Positions 8,885-16,049 of a DNA stretch of 64,000 nt are shown here, one piece after another. Positions within the stretch are counted from its first letter, which is position 1. Each line of letters opens with the position of its first letter. A program made the position numbers and the translations under genes. Source of the stretch: a virus; the IMG/VR virus record IMGVR_UViG_3300008110_010000, positions 130,036 through 194,035 of that record; one strand, written 5' to 3'. Under the pieces are notes generated by a model that saw only the letters and a list, made by a program, of their open reading frames with translations, was not told the origin of the DNA and made no database searches.

Positions 8885-10342
8885 ATCTATACCTGCTGTA
8901 GAATCTCCCTTAGCTTTAAGAGGAGAATATTTCATAGGTTCTTGTGTCAGCAAGAAAGTTTTACTTGAATCTACTATTAGGCCAGCTTCCTCCATAAATG
9001 TTCTGTTAATTAACATCGGGGTGCTTTTATAGGTTCTATCCACTAGAGAAAATTTTATCTTCTTATAGACCATTCCATTGAATTCTACATCCATGAGAAT
9101 TACTGGTCTCTTCTCTGTTTGATCACCAACCTCAGCATGAGAGTAATCTACTATTCTGTTACTAAAGGATTTACCCCCAATTGTCCAATTTATAAATTCA
9201 TCCTCTTGGATTGAATAGTCTGCATGTAAAGAACATGCCATTGCTCCGTTCCCGGTGTCAAGTTTACCTATAAATTTACCAACACCTTTTACATCAAAGA
9301 TCTCTCTAAATCCTGCTACTTTTCTTGGATAGTTCCAGTTCTTTTTATTTAAGATGAAATCTAAAACTATTGATGTGACATCTAAACCTGTTGCTTTTTC
9401 TATGCCATCAGTTCCGGGAGATGCATTTACCTCTAGAACATAAGGTAAACCTGTATCCTTTTCTATGATAATATCAACTCCACACCAGGAACATCCAGTA
9501 GCTTTTGCTGCTTCTATAGCAAGATGTTCTATTTCTGGAGATATTTCGATAGCTTCTGCTCTGCCGCCTAATGAGACATTGGTTCTAAAATCTTTTTCAA
9601 TCTTGATCCTTTTCATTGCAGCTATAACCGTATAATCAGTTCCCGTTCTCTCGTTCTTGGTCCCAAGTACATGGATTCTCAGGTCGTGGTCCGCTTCAAT
9701 TTTTTCTTGTACAATAAGCTCAGTATCCGGTGATAATTTCCAAATTGTTTGTAATGTAGAAAGTAAAGATTCCTGTGAATCTGCCTGAAATACACCTATT
9801 CCCTTTGTTCCGCTGAGGAGCTTTACAATTACCGGATATTTTCCTCCTATTCTAGAAACGGAGCTTTCGATATCTTCCTCCGATGATATAAGAGAAGTTT
9901 TTGGCGTTGATATTTTTTTCTCTTGAAGTTTTTGAACTGTATCTAATTTATCTTCACAAAGAAGCACAGATTTTAATGAGTTTACTGAAACAAAGCCCAG
10001 AGATTCTAATTTCTCAAAGAATTTAACAGCAGCGGTGGAGTTTATGCTAGATCTTCTAGCAAGAATGATGGAGCTTTTAGGTTCTATTTCATACTTGTTT
10101 TTACTTCCTTTATTTCTTATATAAAAGCTTCCAGATTCTGTTTTTTCTATTTCCCCTTGTGATGTATCAACAACAACACATTTAAAGTTCATAGCAGAGG
10201 ATTTAGCCATCATTTTTTTAACAGTTGGGGCATATGAGTTTTCTTTGGACTCTAGCTTGGTTGTTAAAATTATTAAAGATATTGGTTTCCCTTGATTTGG
10301 TTTACCCCCCTGAAATACGAATTCTTCTTGTTCTGTAATCAC
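8876..10342 (-). CDS. RimK-type ATP-grasp ligase fused to a retropepsin-like protease
   Basis: Residues 20-335 form a RimK-like ATP-grasp domain. They include the ATP loop LSGTKGIGV (176-184), a basic segment, and metal-binding residues in CGVDI (D290) and LEVNASPG (E304, N306). Residues 345-475 match the RimK-associated retropepsin-like protease family (RimB/DUF785, also called ATP-dependent zinc protease): KLDTGNGA with the catalytic DTG at 362-364, LHADY, and late MLINRTFM and IVDSSKTFLL. RimK adds glutamate residues to ribosomal protein S6 and RimB works with it; in most bacteria they are separate genes. The start is GTG, chosen because it follows an A-rich leader and a minus-strand late-promoter-like motif and because the upstream frame soon ends. 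Target and ligated amino acid are unknown. Confidence 0.92.
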   Translation of the reverse strand: MITEQEEFVFQGGKPNQGKPISLIILTTKLESKENSYAPTVKKMMAKSSAMNFKCVVVDTSQGEIEKTESGSFYIRNKGSKNKYEIEPKSSIILARRSSINSTAAVKFFEKLESLGFVSVNSLKSVLLCEDKLDTVQKLQEKKISTPKTSLISSEEDIESSVSRIGGKYPVIVKLLSGTKGIGVFQADSQESLLSTLQTIWKLSPDTELIVQEKIEADHDLRIHVLGTKNERTGTDYTVIAAMKRIKIEKDFRTNVSLGGRAEAIEISPEIEHLAIEAAKATGCSWCGVDIIIEKDTGLPYVLEVNASPGTDGIEKATGLDVTSIVLDFILNKKNWNYPRKVAGFREIFDVKGVGKFIGKLDTGNGAMACSLHADYSIQEDEFINWTIGGKSFSNRIVDYSHAEVGDQTEKRPVILMDVEFNGMVYKKIKFSLVDRTYKSTPMLINRTFMEEAGLIVDSSKTFLLTQEPMKYSPLKAKGDSTAGIDLF

Positions 10343-10353
10343 TACCTTATTTG

Positions 10354-10367
10354 TTTATCTATATATC
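10354..10367 (-). promoter_or_regulatory. Minus-strand late-promoter-like motif GATATATAGATAAA
   Basis: Read on the minus strand the word is GATATATAGATAAA, 11 bases before the GTG of the RimK-protease fusion. It is back-to-back with a plus-strand copy 21 bases away, forming a compact divergent promoter. A very similar word (AATATATAGATAAA) precedes the gene that starts at 4593. Confidence 0.5.
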
Positions 10368-10388
10368 AACGTTTCCCCTGCAAGAAGA

Positions 10389-10400
10389 GATATATAAATA
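10389..10400 (+). promoter_or_regulatory. Late-promoter-like motif GATATATAAATA
   Basis: This is the fullest form of the recurring motif and contains the exact T4 late-promoter octamer TATAAATA. It lies 11 bases before the ATG at 10412 and settles that start over earlier in-frame ATGs, which would place the motif inside the coding sequence. Confidence 0.65.
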
Positions 10401-10411
10401 AAAAAGTAAAG

Positions 10412-11065
10412 ATGAAGGTACTAAGGTATTCGGAATTTAGTTTAAACGAATCTCATGAGGAGTACTTTAAGCTCTTAGAAGGACTAGATGCTCATTATCA
10501 AAACATGGTTGAAAATGGATATAGTCAGAATCAGATCGATGAGGGTATATGGGATTTAGTAGGATCACTAGGTGCAGGATTTACTGACCGAATGAAAAAC
10601 TATGCTGCTGGATGGCTTTTGAAGCAATTGGGTCTTCCCTCAGATAACAACTTTTTAAGTGAATTTGCAAAGAACATTATCGAACAAGTAAGTTTTAGAA
10701 ATATAGGAAGATATTTCGGAGAAGGATCCTGTAAATATTGGATAGATGCCATCGGAAAAGGACTATTGGAGACACTAGAAGAAAAAGCGCTTGCCGTTAT
10801 CTTATCCAGAGGAATTGGAATAGACATTAACATGAGCGGAGGTTTTATGGGAACACTTGCCGGATCAATGAGAGAGGCTTTAACTAATTATATAAACTCA
10901 ACACAATTTGTGGAATCTTTGAGTGATAAACTTGAGGGTGTAGTTTGTGGTCAGGGAACTTCTTTTACCAACATATTCGGAGGTAAATTCTCAGAAAAAG
11001 ATATAGAAAATGCTGCTATGGGAAAAGAGAAAAGCGGCGGTATTCTGGATATATTAGGTATATAA
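10412..11065 (+). CDS. Predicted internal head protein with capsid-targeting-like N-terminus
   Basis: This 217-residue protein has no family I recognise. The frame is open 120 bases further upstream, but that segment overlaps the divergent gene and the promoter motif, so I start at MKVLRYSEFSLNES. This N-terminus again resembles the T4 internal-protein leader and carries an L-N-E|S site of the prohead-protease type. The remainder mixes helices with Gly-rich, weakly hydrophobic segments (for example a stretch with GIGIDINMSGGFMG), suggesting a membrane-interacting or bundled helical protein. It is followed 10 bases later by a small gene in the same direction. The packaged-protein role is an inference. 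Confidence 0.85.
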   Translation: MKVLRYSEFSLNESHEEYFKLLEGLDAHYQNMVENGYSQNQIDEGIWDLVGSLGAGFTDRMKNYAAGWLLKQLGLPSDNNFLSEFAKNIIEQVSFRNIGRYFGEGSCKYWIDAIGKGLLETLEEKALAVILSRGIGIDINMSGGFMGTLAGSMREALTNYINSTQFVESLSDKLEGVVCGQGTSFTNIFGGKFSEKDIENAAMGKEKSGGILDILGI

Positions 11066-11075
11066 TACTTTAAAA

Positions 11076-11336
11076 ATGCATACAAAAGACATAAAAAAGA
11101 GAGAAGTATTAGACTTTAAGCAATTTCTTAAAGTTGTAAACGATCCATGGAATTCCAAAAATTTTAACAAAGAAGTTAAAAACAGGTCTCCATTTCATAA
11201 AATAAAGCCAGAACAGCCTTATGATTATGTGGGATATAAGGATGGTGTTTTTAATCAAACTTCTAAAATAGACTATCCAGGAAAAGGATCTCAGGAGTCT
11301 GGAATGGCATCCAATATGGGTGATGCAACTGAATAA
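11076..11336 (+). CDS. Small hypothetical protein
   Basis: This 86-residue basic protein is of unknown function. Its N-terminal section contains VLDFKQFLKVVND, a loose version of the aromatic leader seen in neighbouring head-region proteins, though without a clear (L/I)-x-E site. The C-terminal half is polar and Gly/Ser-rich and probably disordered. It is 10 bases after the previous gene, with an AT-rich leader TTTAAAA before the ATG. It probably belongs to the same late transcript. Confidence 0.75.
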   Translation: MHTKDIKKREVLDFKQFLKVVNDPWNSKNFNKEVKNRSPFHKIKPEQPYDYVGYKDGVFNQTSKIDYPGKGSQESGMASNMGDATE

Positions 11337-11350
11337 TTTCCAGAAAAAAA

Positions 11351-11362
11351 GATATATAAATA
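11351..11362 (+). promoter_or_regulatory. Late-promoter-like motif GATATATAAATA
   Basis: An exact copy of the 12-base motif found at 10389, including TATAAATA. It is 13 bases before the start codon of the hyperacidic protein. Confidence 0.65.
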
Positions 11363-11375
11363 AAATACGAATACA

Positions 11376-11909
11376 ATGGAAAAAAAGATATTAAGTTTTG
11401 AAGAGTTTTCTAAGCGATATGCAGAAGGAACTCTCGACCAAGATCTTCCACAAGAAGAATCACCAGAAGATGATTCAATGGATTTTGACGGTGGATCTGA
11501 TGATGTAATGGGAGATGAGGAAACTGAAGAAGAAAACGAAGAAACTGAAGGTGGATCCGAAGATGATTTTGAAATAGGCGGGGAAGATACCGAATCTGAA
11601 GAAGATACCGAATCTGACGAAGACGAGGAAGATATGGGAATGGATGATGAAGAAGAGGAGCAAGAGGAAATGGAAGAGTCTGAAGAAGATGCATTCGAGA
11701 GAGAGGTTCAAGAATACAATGAAGAATACGACTTCGAAGAAGACGAGAATTTAGAAGAGGAAATGGACGAAGAAGAAATGGAAGGTGGAGATCAAGAGGA
11801 TATGGATTGGGATCATGAAATGGGCATGGAGGAATCCGATGAAATGGAAGAGGAAGAAGAAGAATCAGAGGAAATTTCAAATCCAGCTTTCAATAAATTT
11901 TTTAACTAA
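11376..11909 (+). CDS. Hyperacidic protein with capsid-targeting-like leader
   Basis: After a leader with the recurring aromatic pattern (ILSFEEFSKRYAEG), this 177-residue protein is almost entirely Glu and Asp with scattered Met, Gly and Ser, and only a handful of Lys or Arg. No folded domain is visible. The final residues (NPAFNKFFN) are not acidic and may be a docking tail. Its own promoter motif and terminator suggest a strongly expressed single-gene unit. By analogy it could be a prohead core component like T4 gp67/gp68, a DNA-mimic, or a counter-ion-binding internal protein. The strong purine bias of the coding strand produces long open frames on the opposite strand that are not genes. 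Confidence 0.88.
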   Translation: MEKKILSFEEFSKRYAEGTLDQDLPQEESPEDDSMDFDGGSDDVMGDEETEEENEETEGGSEDDFEIGGEDTESEEDTESDEDEEDMGMDDEEEEQEEMEESEEDAFEREVQEYNEEYDFEEDENLEEEMDEEEMEGGDQEDMDWDHEMGMEESDEMEEEEEESEEISNPAFNKFFN

Positions 11910-11930
11910 TAAGCATTAATAATACAAGCG

Positions 11931-11957
11931 AAGGGATCAATTATTTGATCCCTTTTT
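11931..11957 (+). terminator. Rho-independent terminator after the hyperacidic gene
   Basis: A perfect 10-base-pair stem (AAGGGATCAA with TTGATCCCTT) closes on a TTAT loop and is followed by a T-rich tail. It starts 22 bases after the stop codon. Confidence 0.92.
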
Positions 11958-11968
11958 CTTTTTATAGT

Positions 11969-11978
11969 GATATATAAA
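11969..11978 (+). promoter_or_regulatory. Late-promoter-like motif GATATATAAA
   Basis: The motif lies immediately after the terminator and only 4 bases before the next ATG. If transcription starts at the usual T4 late distance, the message would begin at or next to the start codon. Confidence 0.6.
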
Positions 11979-11982
11979 ACAA

Positions 11983-12537
11983 ATGAGTTTAAGGCATATA
12001 AAATCTTTCAGTTCTCTTTTCGAAAGCACTTCGGCGGGATCCCACGACCGAGGATATTCTGATGTTCCCCCTTTTAAATACGCCATAAATTTTGATCACA
12101 GGATCGGTTATTCTAAAGATGATTTTGCAAAGGATCTGAATGAGATCTACCTTAGATCTTCCTCTAAGGAAAAATCCGAAATGATGGATTTTATATTTAA
12201 GAATTCAGGGATATTAAAGATCTCACAAATACCAGAGCTTTCTCAGGAAAAAATAGATACTTTAATAAAAGACCTGGAGGGGTTTTTAGATTCTAGAGCA
12301 GAGCATAATCCTAAAATGCTTCCAGACGGTTATTTGTTATGCTACGAGAATTTGAGGAAAAAGGGAAGAAGATGCGACGTGTATTATTCCCCTTCTTTGA
12401 AATCTGTGAAGATCTGCTTTACTGACTCATATCCAGAGAAAGACGACGAAGTTATTTCCCTAGAAGATTTTATCCCAGATTCAGTGGGAATTAATCAGAA
12501 AGAATTTTCCAATTTATTGAGTAGAATGGAAGGTTAA
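11983..12537 (+). CDS. Hypothetical head-region protein
   Basis: This 184-residue protein is of unknown function. Its N-terminus, IKSFSSLFEST, follows the aromatic leader pattern and contains an L-F-E|S site of the prohead-protease type. The body looks globular (mixed charged helices and a beta-rich segment with RRCDVYYSPSLKSVKICF). It has its own promoter motif and ends 4 bases into the tail of the convergent minus-strand gene. It may be another packaged protein, but without the leader there would be nothing to suggest that. Confidence 0.82.
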   Translation: MSLRHIKSFSSLFESTSAGSHDRGYSDVPPFKYAINFDHRIGYSKDDFAKDLNEIYLRSSSKEKSEMMDFIFKNSGILKISQIPELSQEKIDTLIKDLEGFLDSRAEHNPKMLPDGYLLCYENLRKKGRRCDVYYSPSLKSVKICFTDSYPEKDDEVISLEDFIPDSVGINQKEFSNLLSRMEG

Positions 12538-13262
12538 AAAGAGGAGAGATAGTTTTTATAATTGCTAACTATAAATTCTATAGATCTTTCTTTTATTAAT
12601 TCAAAAGATATCTCATCTTCACCTTTAGATTTTTCAAGATCAACTATAATGAAGCAATCATTATATTTAGAAAAGTTTTTTACTTCTTTCTTTACGAAAT
12701 CAAATATTTTTTTATCAGATTTACTGTAAACAGGGGAGGGATCTAAAAGTTCACTTAATAGGAGACCAACCTGCTCGGTTTCATCTACTGTTATGATTGA
12801 AAAGAGCCAGGAGTATATTTTTATCTTCTTATTTTTATTATTTCTAATTATCATGTAACCCCTATCACTATTTAGTGATTTATCATTATGTATTTTGAAT
12901 TCTAGGGATTTTTCTATTTCCTCTATATAGGGATTGATTTTTGTGATAAATTTTTCCAAAACCTCCAGACTGTTATCCAAGATATAATCAACTTCTTCAT
13001 TCTCTATTAGGCTAACAGTGAGATCCTTTGTTTTTTCTATTTCCTCCTGCGTCATAGCTCTTACTGTCTTGTCACTTAGTTTTTGGAACTTTTGAAAGCT
13101 CTTAAGATCATTATAAACCCGGTTAATCTTTTGTATTTGATCTGAGTATTTTTTCTGATCTAAATCAGATTCGACAGACTGCAAAAAATCCATTAGAACA
13201 TAGTATTTGTGCTCCATATCAACAGGAGATTGTAAAAACCAGTATGGATGTAAACTCTTCAT
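12534..13262 (-). CDS. Hypothetical protein, possibly conserved among related phages
   Basis: The protein (242 residues from the ATG) begins MKSLHPYWFLQSPVDMEHKY and is mainly helical and acidic. I do not recognise a domain. The frame extends nine codons upstream to a TTG, but the ATG is preferred because the extension consists of AT-rich sequence resembling the phage promoter word (TATATTATATC on the minus strand). It lies on the opposite strand to its neighbours and overlaps the preceding convergent gene by 4 bases. The well-formed N-terminus with several aromatic residues suggests a folded protein. Confidence 0.8.
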   Translation of the reverse strand: MKSLHPYWFLQSPVDMEHKYYVLMDFLQSVESDLDQKKYSDQIQKINRVYNDLKSFQKFQKLSDKTVRAMTQEEIEKTKDLTVSLIENEEVDYILDNSLEVLEKFITKINPYIEEIEKSLEFKIHNDKSLNSDRGYMIIRNNKNKKIKIYSWLFSIITVDETEQVGLLLSELLDPSPVYSKSDKKIFDFVKKEVKNFSKYNDCFIIVDLEKSKGEDEISFELIKERSIEFIVSNYKNYLSSF

Positions 13263-13360
13263 TGGTATCTGATATAATATATAACTCAAAACAGGAATAT
13301 TTTCGGATTAAAAAATAATTTTCTCGAATCTGGAAACTTTCCTTTAAAACCCTGCTAAAA

Positions 13361-13377
13361 TTGTTATCTGATAACAA
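13361..13377. promoter_or_regulatory. Perfect dyad in the divergent region before the glycan cassette
   Basis: TTGTTATC, one central base, then GATAACAA forms an exact inverted repeat. It lies between the divergent minus-strand gene and the first glycan gene, 30 bases upstream of the latter's start. There is no T tract, so it does not look like a terminator. It could be an operator or an RNA hairpin in the leader. Confidence 0.45.
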
Positions 13378-13407
13378 CCCGGGGTATGAATATATCTATA
13401 GTATCTA

Positions 13408-13992
13408 ATGAGCCCCTTTCTTGTAATAGCTTATTTTACCAAAGGAAACCAATACGAAGCACTCTCGGAAAATCTTAGCAGATCCTGTTCAGAGTTTGGT
13501 ATACCCCTTCACTTAAGCCCCATCCAAAATCTAGGAACCTGGGAAAAGAACACGCACTTTAAAGCAAACTTTATTTTAGATTGTTTATCAGGATTCTCCC
13601 AAAATTTAGTTTATGTTGATGTCGACGCAGTCTTTAGAAGTTACCCAACTTTATTCCAAACAATAGATTGCGATATTGCATATCGAACTGAGAATTTTAG
13701 ATGGAGAAGAAACGAGGCATTAAGTGGAACTATCTTCCTTGCCAACAACGAAAGAACTAAAAGACTGGTTGAAAAATGGATAGAGATCAATAATGTCATA
13801 AAATCGAATAGAATGGACCCAGAAACATGGGAACAGAAAAATATGCAAAGAGCTCTCGAAGTGTGTGATGACGTGTCTTACCAGAACTTGCCACCCGAAT
13901 ACACATTTATCTTTGATCATTCTAAAAGATTGCATCCTGGGGTCTCTCCTGTTATTGAGCATTTTCAGGCTTCTAGAAAAGCTGATATATAA
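13408..13992 (+). CDS. Glycosyltransferase-like protein (nucleotide-diphospho-sugar transferase type)
   Basis: This 194-residue protein has the layout of a small GT-A transferase: an N-terminal beta strand (FLVIAYFT), then NLVYVDVDAVF with a DxD motif (D71, D73) for metal and nucleotide-sugar binding, followed by acceptor-side elements (SGTIFLANNERT and a C-terminal FDHS). It resembles the nucleotide-diphospho-sugar transferase group (GT8/GT77-like) and is related in pattern to the next gene product. It opens the glycan cassette. Its last two codons and stop (GAT ATA TAA) are themselves part of a late-promoter-like motif for the next gene. Donor and acceptor are unknown. Confidence 0.82.
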   Translation: MSPFLVIAYFTKGNQYEALSENLSRSCSEFGIPLHLSPIQNLGTWEKNTHFKANFILDCLSGFSQNLVYVDVDAVFRSYPTLFQTIDCDIAYRTENFRWRRNEALSGTIFLANNERTKRLVEKWIEINNVIKSNRMDPETWEQKNMQRALEVCDDVSYQNLPPEYTFIFDHSKRLHPGVSPVIEHFQASRKADI

Positions 13993-13993
13993 A
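13984..13993 (+). promoter_or_regulatory. Late-promoter-like motif overlapping a stop codon
   Basis: GATATATAAA encodes Asp-Ile-stop of the upstream glycosyltransferase and lies 17 bases before the next ATG, so the motif and the gene end are the same bases. Confidence 0.5.
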
Positions 13994-14010
13994 AAAAACA
14001 CGATTTATAG

Positions 14011-15204
14011 ATGTCTTTTGAAAAATTTAGAAGGTTAAGAAAACCTATTGAAGATCTATTTGGAAAGATTGGAAATACTCCAGCTCCTCCAGATGGGCCT
14101 TTTCGAAGGCCTCCCACTGTTTCCATGTCAACCGAGGAAAAGTTAGCTCTTATGGAAAAAGAAAGTAATGAAGCGAACATCCCTGTTGATTACCCTAAAA
14201 TGACTACTACCATTTATAGTTATTACGCAGACTTCCAACAAAATAATTATTACAAAAATTACGCCCTCAATTTAATTGATAGATGTAAAAAATTCGGTGT
14301 AGCATATAATATTTCGGAAAGAACTTCGAGGGGTAGCTACGGAGCAAATTGCTTAATGAAGCCAGAGTTTGTCCTTGAAAAATTAAAAGAAAGTAAAGCA
14401 CCTTTAATCTGGATGGACTGTGACACTGATTTTAAATCTTCATTTTCAGAGTTTAATAATATATCTGAGGATATTGGAATGGCAACACATAGCGGGGATT
14501 TATCCGGAATAAAAGCTTCGCCTCTTTTTTTCAACTATACTGCAGGATCCTTCAAGATAATAAGGGAATGGGTAGTTCATTGCAGATCTGCTTTTTTAAA
14601 AGGAATCCCTGAATTAGATCATGATGCTTTAAAACACTACGTTTTGCCGCATCTTAGGGGAAATTATTCGGTTTTTCTACTTTCTCAGAATTGGAATGAT
14701 TTTGTACATGGAAAATATATTCATAACGGCAATTCTAGGGTTGATGGGAAAATGGAGACCCATAGGCAAGTGGGGGTAGACGATGATACTAGGGCAAGAT
14801 ACAGTCGAGATGTAAAAACATTTCACGTTTATTTTGAAGAAAAGTCTGAAATAGTCTTTTCTAGTGCTTTAAAATTTCTAAATAATTTTTCAGATTATGC
14901 TCGTCTTAAATTTCATTTCGACCAGGGTTTAGAAAAAATCTCCTGTTCATCCCTAGAATTTCACAAACTCTATACAGAAAGCGGAGGCAATACAACATTT
15001 AGCGAAAACCACTTTACCGATCATAGCCCCTTGAATGGTGAAATAATTCTAGGAGTATCTGGGGTAAAAGATATAGAAAAAGACTGGGACTCTAAAATAT
15101 CAGGTGAAATACAGGGAGGGAAAAATCCTCTCTATGTTTTAAATTATAAAGATGACGGACTAGGAAAAATAACAATAAAGGAGGGATTTAGTTTATGGAA
15201 TTAA
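14011..15204 (+). CDS. Putative glycosyltransferase with DxD motif
   Basis: The first 60 residues form a low-complexity leader with a Pro-rich segment. Residues 65-250 look like a GT-A fold: TTTIYSYYAD, a NYALNLIDRCKK helix, and LIWMDCDTDFK with DCDTD (136-140) as the metal-binding DxD. HDALKHYVLP follows, where such enzymes often carry a late His/Asp. The last 140 residues are less clear. It resembles the preceding gene product in the arrangement of its DxD strand, so the two may be diverged relatives. The stop overlaps the fucosyltransferase start by 10 bases, implying one transcript. The sugar is unknown. Confidence 0.8.
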   Translation: MSFEKFRRLRKPIEDLFGKIGNTPAPPDGPFRRPPTVSMSTEEKLALMEKESNEANIPVDYPKMTTTIYSYYADFQQNNYYKNYALNLIDRCKKFGVAYNISERTSRGSYGANCLMKPEFVLEKLKESKAPLIWMDCDTDFKSSFSEFNNISEDIGMATHSGDLSGIKASPLFFNYTAGSFKIIREWVVHCRSAFLKGIPELDHDALKHYVLPHLRGNYSVFLLSQNWNDFVHGKYIHNGNSRVDGKMETHRQVGVDDDTRARYSRDVKTFHVYFEEKSEIVFSSALKFLNNFSDYARLKFHFDQGLEKISCSSLEFHKLYTESGGNTTFSENHFTDHSPLNGEIILGVSGVKDIEKDWDSKISGEIQGGKNPLYVLNYKDDGLGKITIKEGFSLWN

Positions 15205-16049
15205 TCAAAGGATTCGGTTTACCGTTCCCCGCGGAGTACTCTTCGTGTTCTAATTTACCCCCTAAATCTTTTTCATGGACAACAGGTGATGCTGATATTC
15301 ACGTTTATATAGACAATAGAATTTTTGACGGACTAGAAACCCCTAGGCATGAATTTAAATTCGGTTGGTTGTGTGAATCTCGAGAAATTGCTATAGAAAT
15401 TTATAGTGCTGTTTATCAGAATCCAGGAAGATATAAAAACAAGTACGCTGGCATTTTTACCTGCGAGGAGTTTTTAATTCAGTCGGATCCTGAATTTTTC
15501 TTTTATGCCCCACCGGGATCTAATCTTCCTTGGACTAAACCGGATGAAATGCGAATTTATCAGAAGAGCAAAAAATGCTCAATGATATGTTCACCTAAAG
15601 CAAGAACTGATGGACATAAATTCAGATTAGAGGTAGCTGACAAGTTAAAAGAATCTCTCGATCTTTTTGGGGGAGCACACAACTCGCCTAGAATTGGTGA
15701 TGGCTCTGGACCAAATGGGGATTGGTGGCGATCGAAACTTCCAGCTTTGAAAGATTACATGTTTTCCGTGGTTTTTGAGAATGCTGTCTATGAAAAATAT
15801 TACACCGAAAAAATAACCGATTGTTTTGCTACCGGGACAATCCCTGTTTACTGGGGGTCTAGAAAAGTTTGCGAGGATTTTAATCCCGATGGTATAATTT
15901 TCTATAACGATTTAAAATCATTAGATGATTTAACCCACGATCTTTACAATTCGATGTTAGATAGTGTTATTGATAATTTAGAGAGAGTTAAAAAGTTAGA
16001 ATCTGCTGACGATATCATATTTAATAAAATAAAATCTATTTGTGGATAA
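15195..16049 (+). CDS. GT10 family fucosyltransferase
   Basis: The C-terminal half carries the alpha-1,3/4-fucosyltransferase (GT10) signature: FSVVFENAVYEKYYTEK then GTIPVYWG (residues 190-221). This matches the family pattern F-x-FEN-x(n)-D/Y-Y-x-TEK-x(n)-P-V-Y-W-G, which binds GDP-fucose. The N-terminal half is a shorter acceptor domain. The length of 284 fits bacterial GT10 enzymes. Both genes for making GDP-L-fucose lie at the end of the same cassette, which strongly supports fucose as the donor sugar. The start overlaps the previous stop by 10 bases and the end overlaps the pyruvyltransferase start by 8. Confidence 0.9.
   Translation: MELIKGFGLPFPAEYSSCSNLPPKSFSWTTGDADIHVYIDNRIFDGLETPRHEFKFGWLCESREIAIEIYSAVYQNPGRYKNKYAGIFTCEEFLIQSDPEFFFYAPPGSNLPWTKPDEMRIYQKSKKCSMICSPKARTDGHKFRLEVADKLKESLDLFGGAHNSPRIGDGSGPNGDWWRSKLPALKDYMFSVVFENAVYEKYYTEKITDCFATGTIPVYWGSRKVCEDFNPDGIIFYNDLKSLDDLTHDLYNSMLDSVIDNLERVKKLESADDIIFNKIKSICG

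Noticed and set aside
10292-10411. An upstream in-frame start for the head-region gene beginning at 10412
   Set aside because: It would read through the divergent promoter motifs and the start of the minus-strand fusion gene and give an implausible hydrophobic extension.
11410-11880. Minus-strand open frames opposite the hyperacidic gene
   Set aside because: The GAA/GAG/GAT-rich coding strand avoids stops on the other strand, giving Leu/Pro/His- and Phe-rich nonsense translations; no promoter or leader supports them.
13361-13377. The dyad as a terminator for either neighbour
   Set aside because: There is no T tract on either side, and it is between divergent gene starts, where a terminator would have no function.
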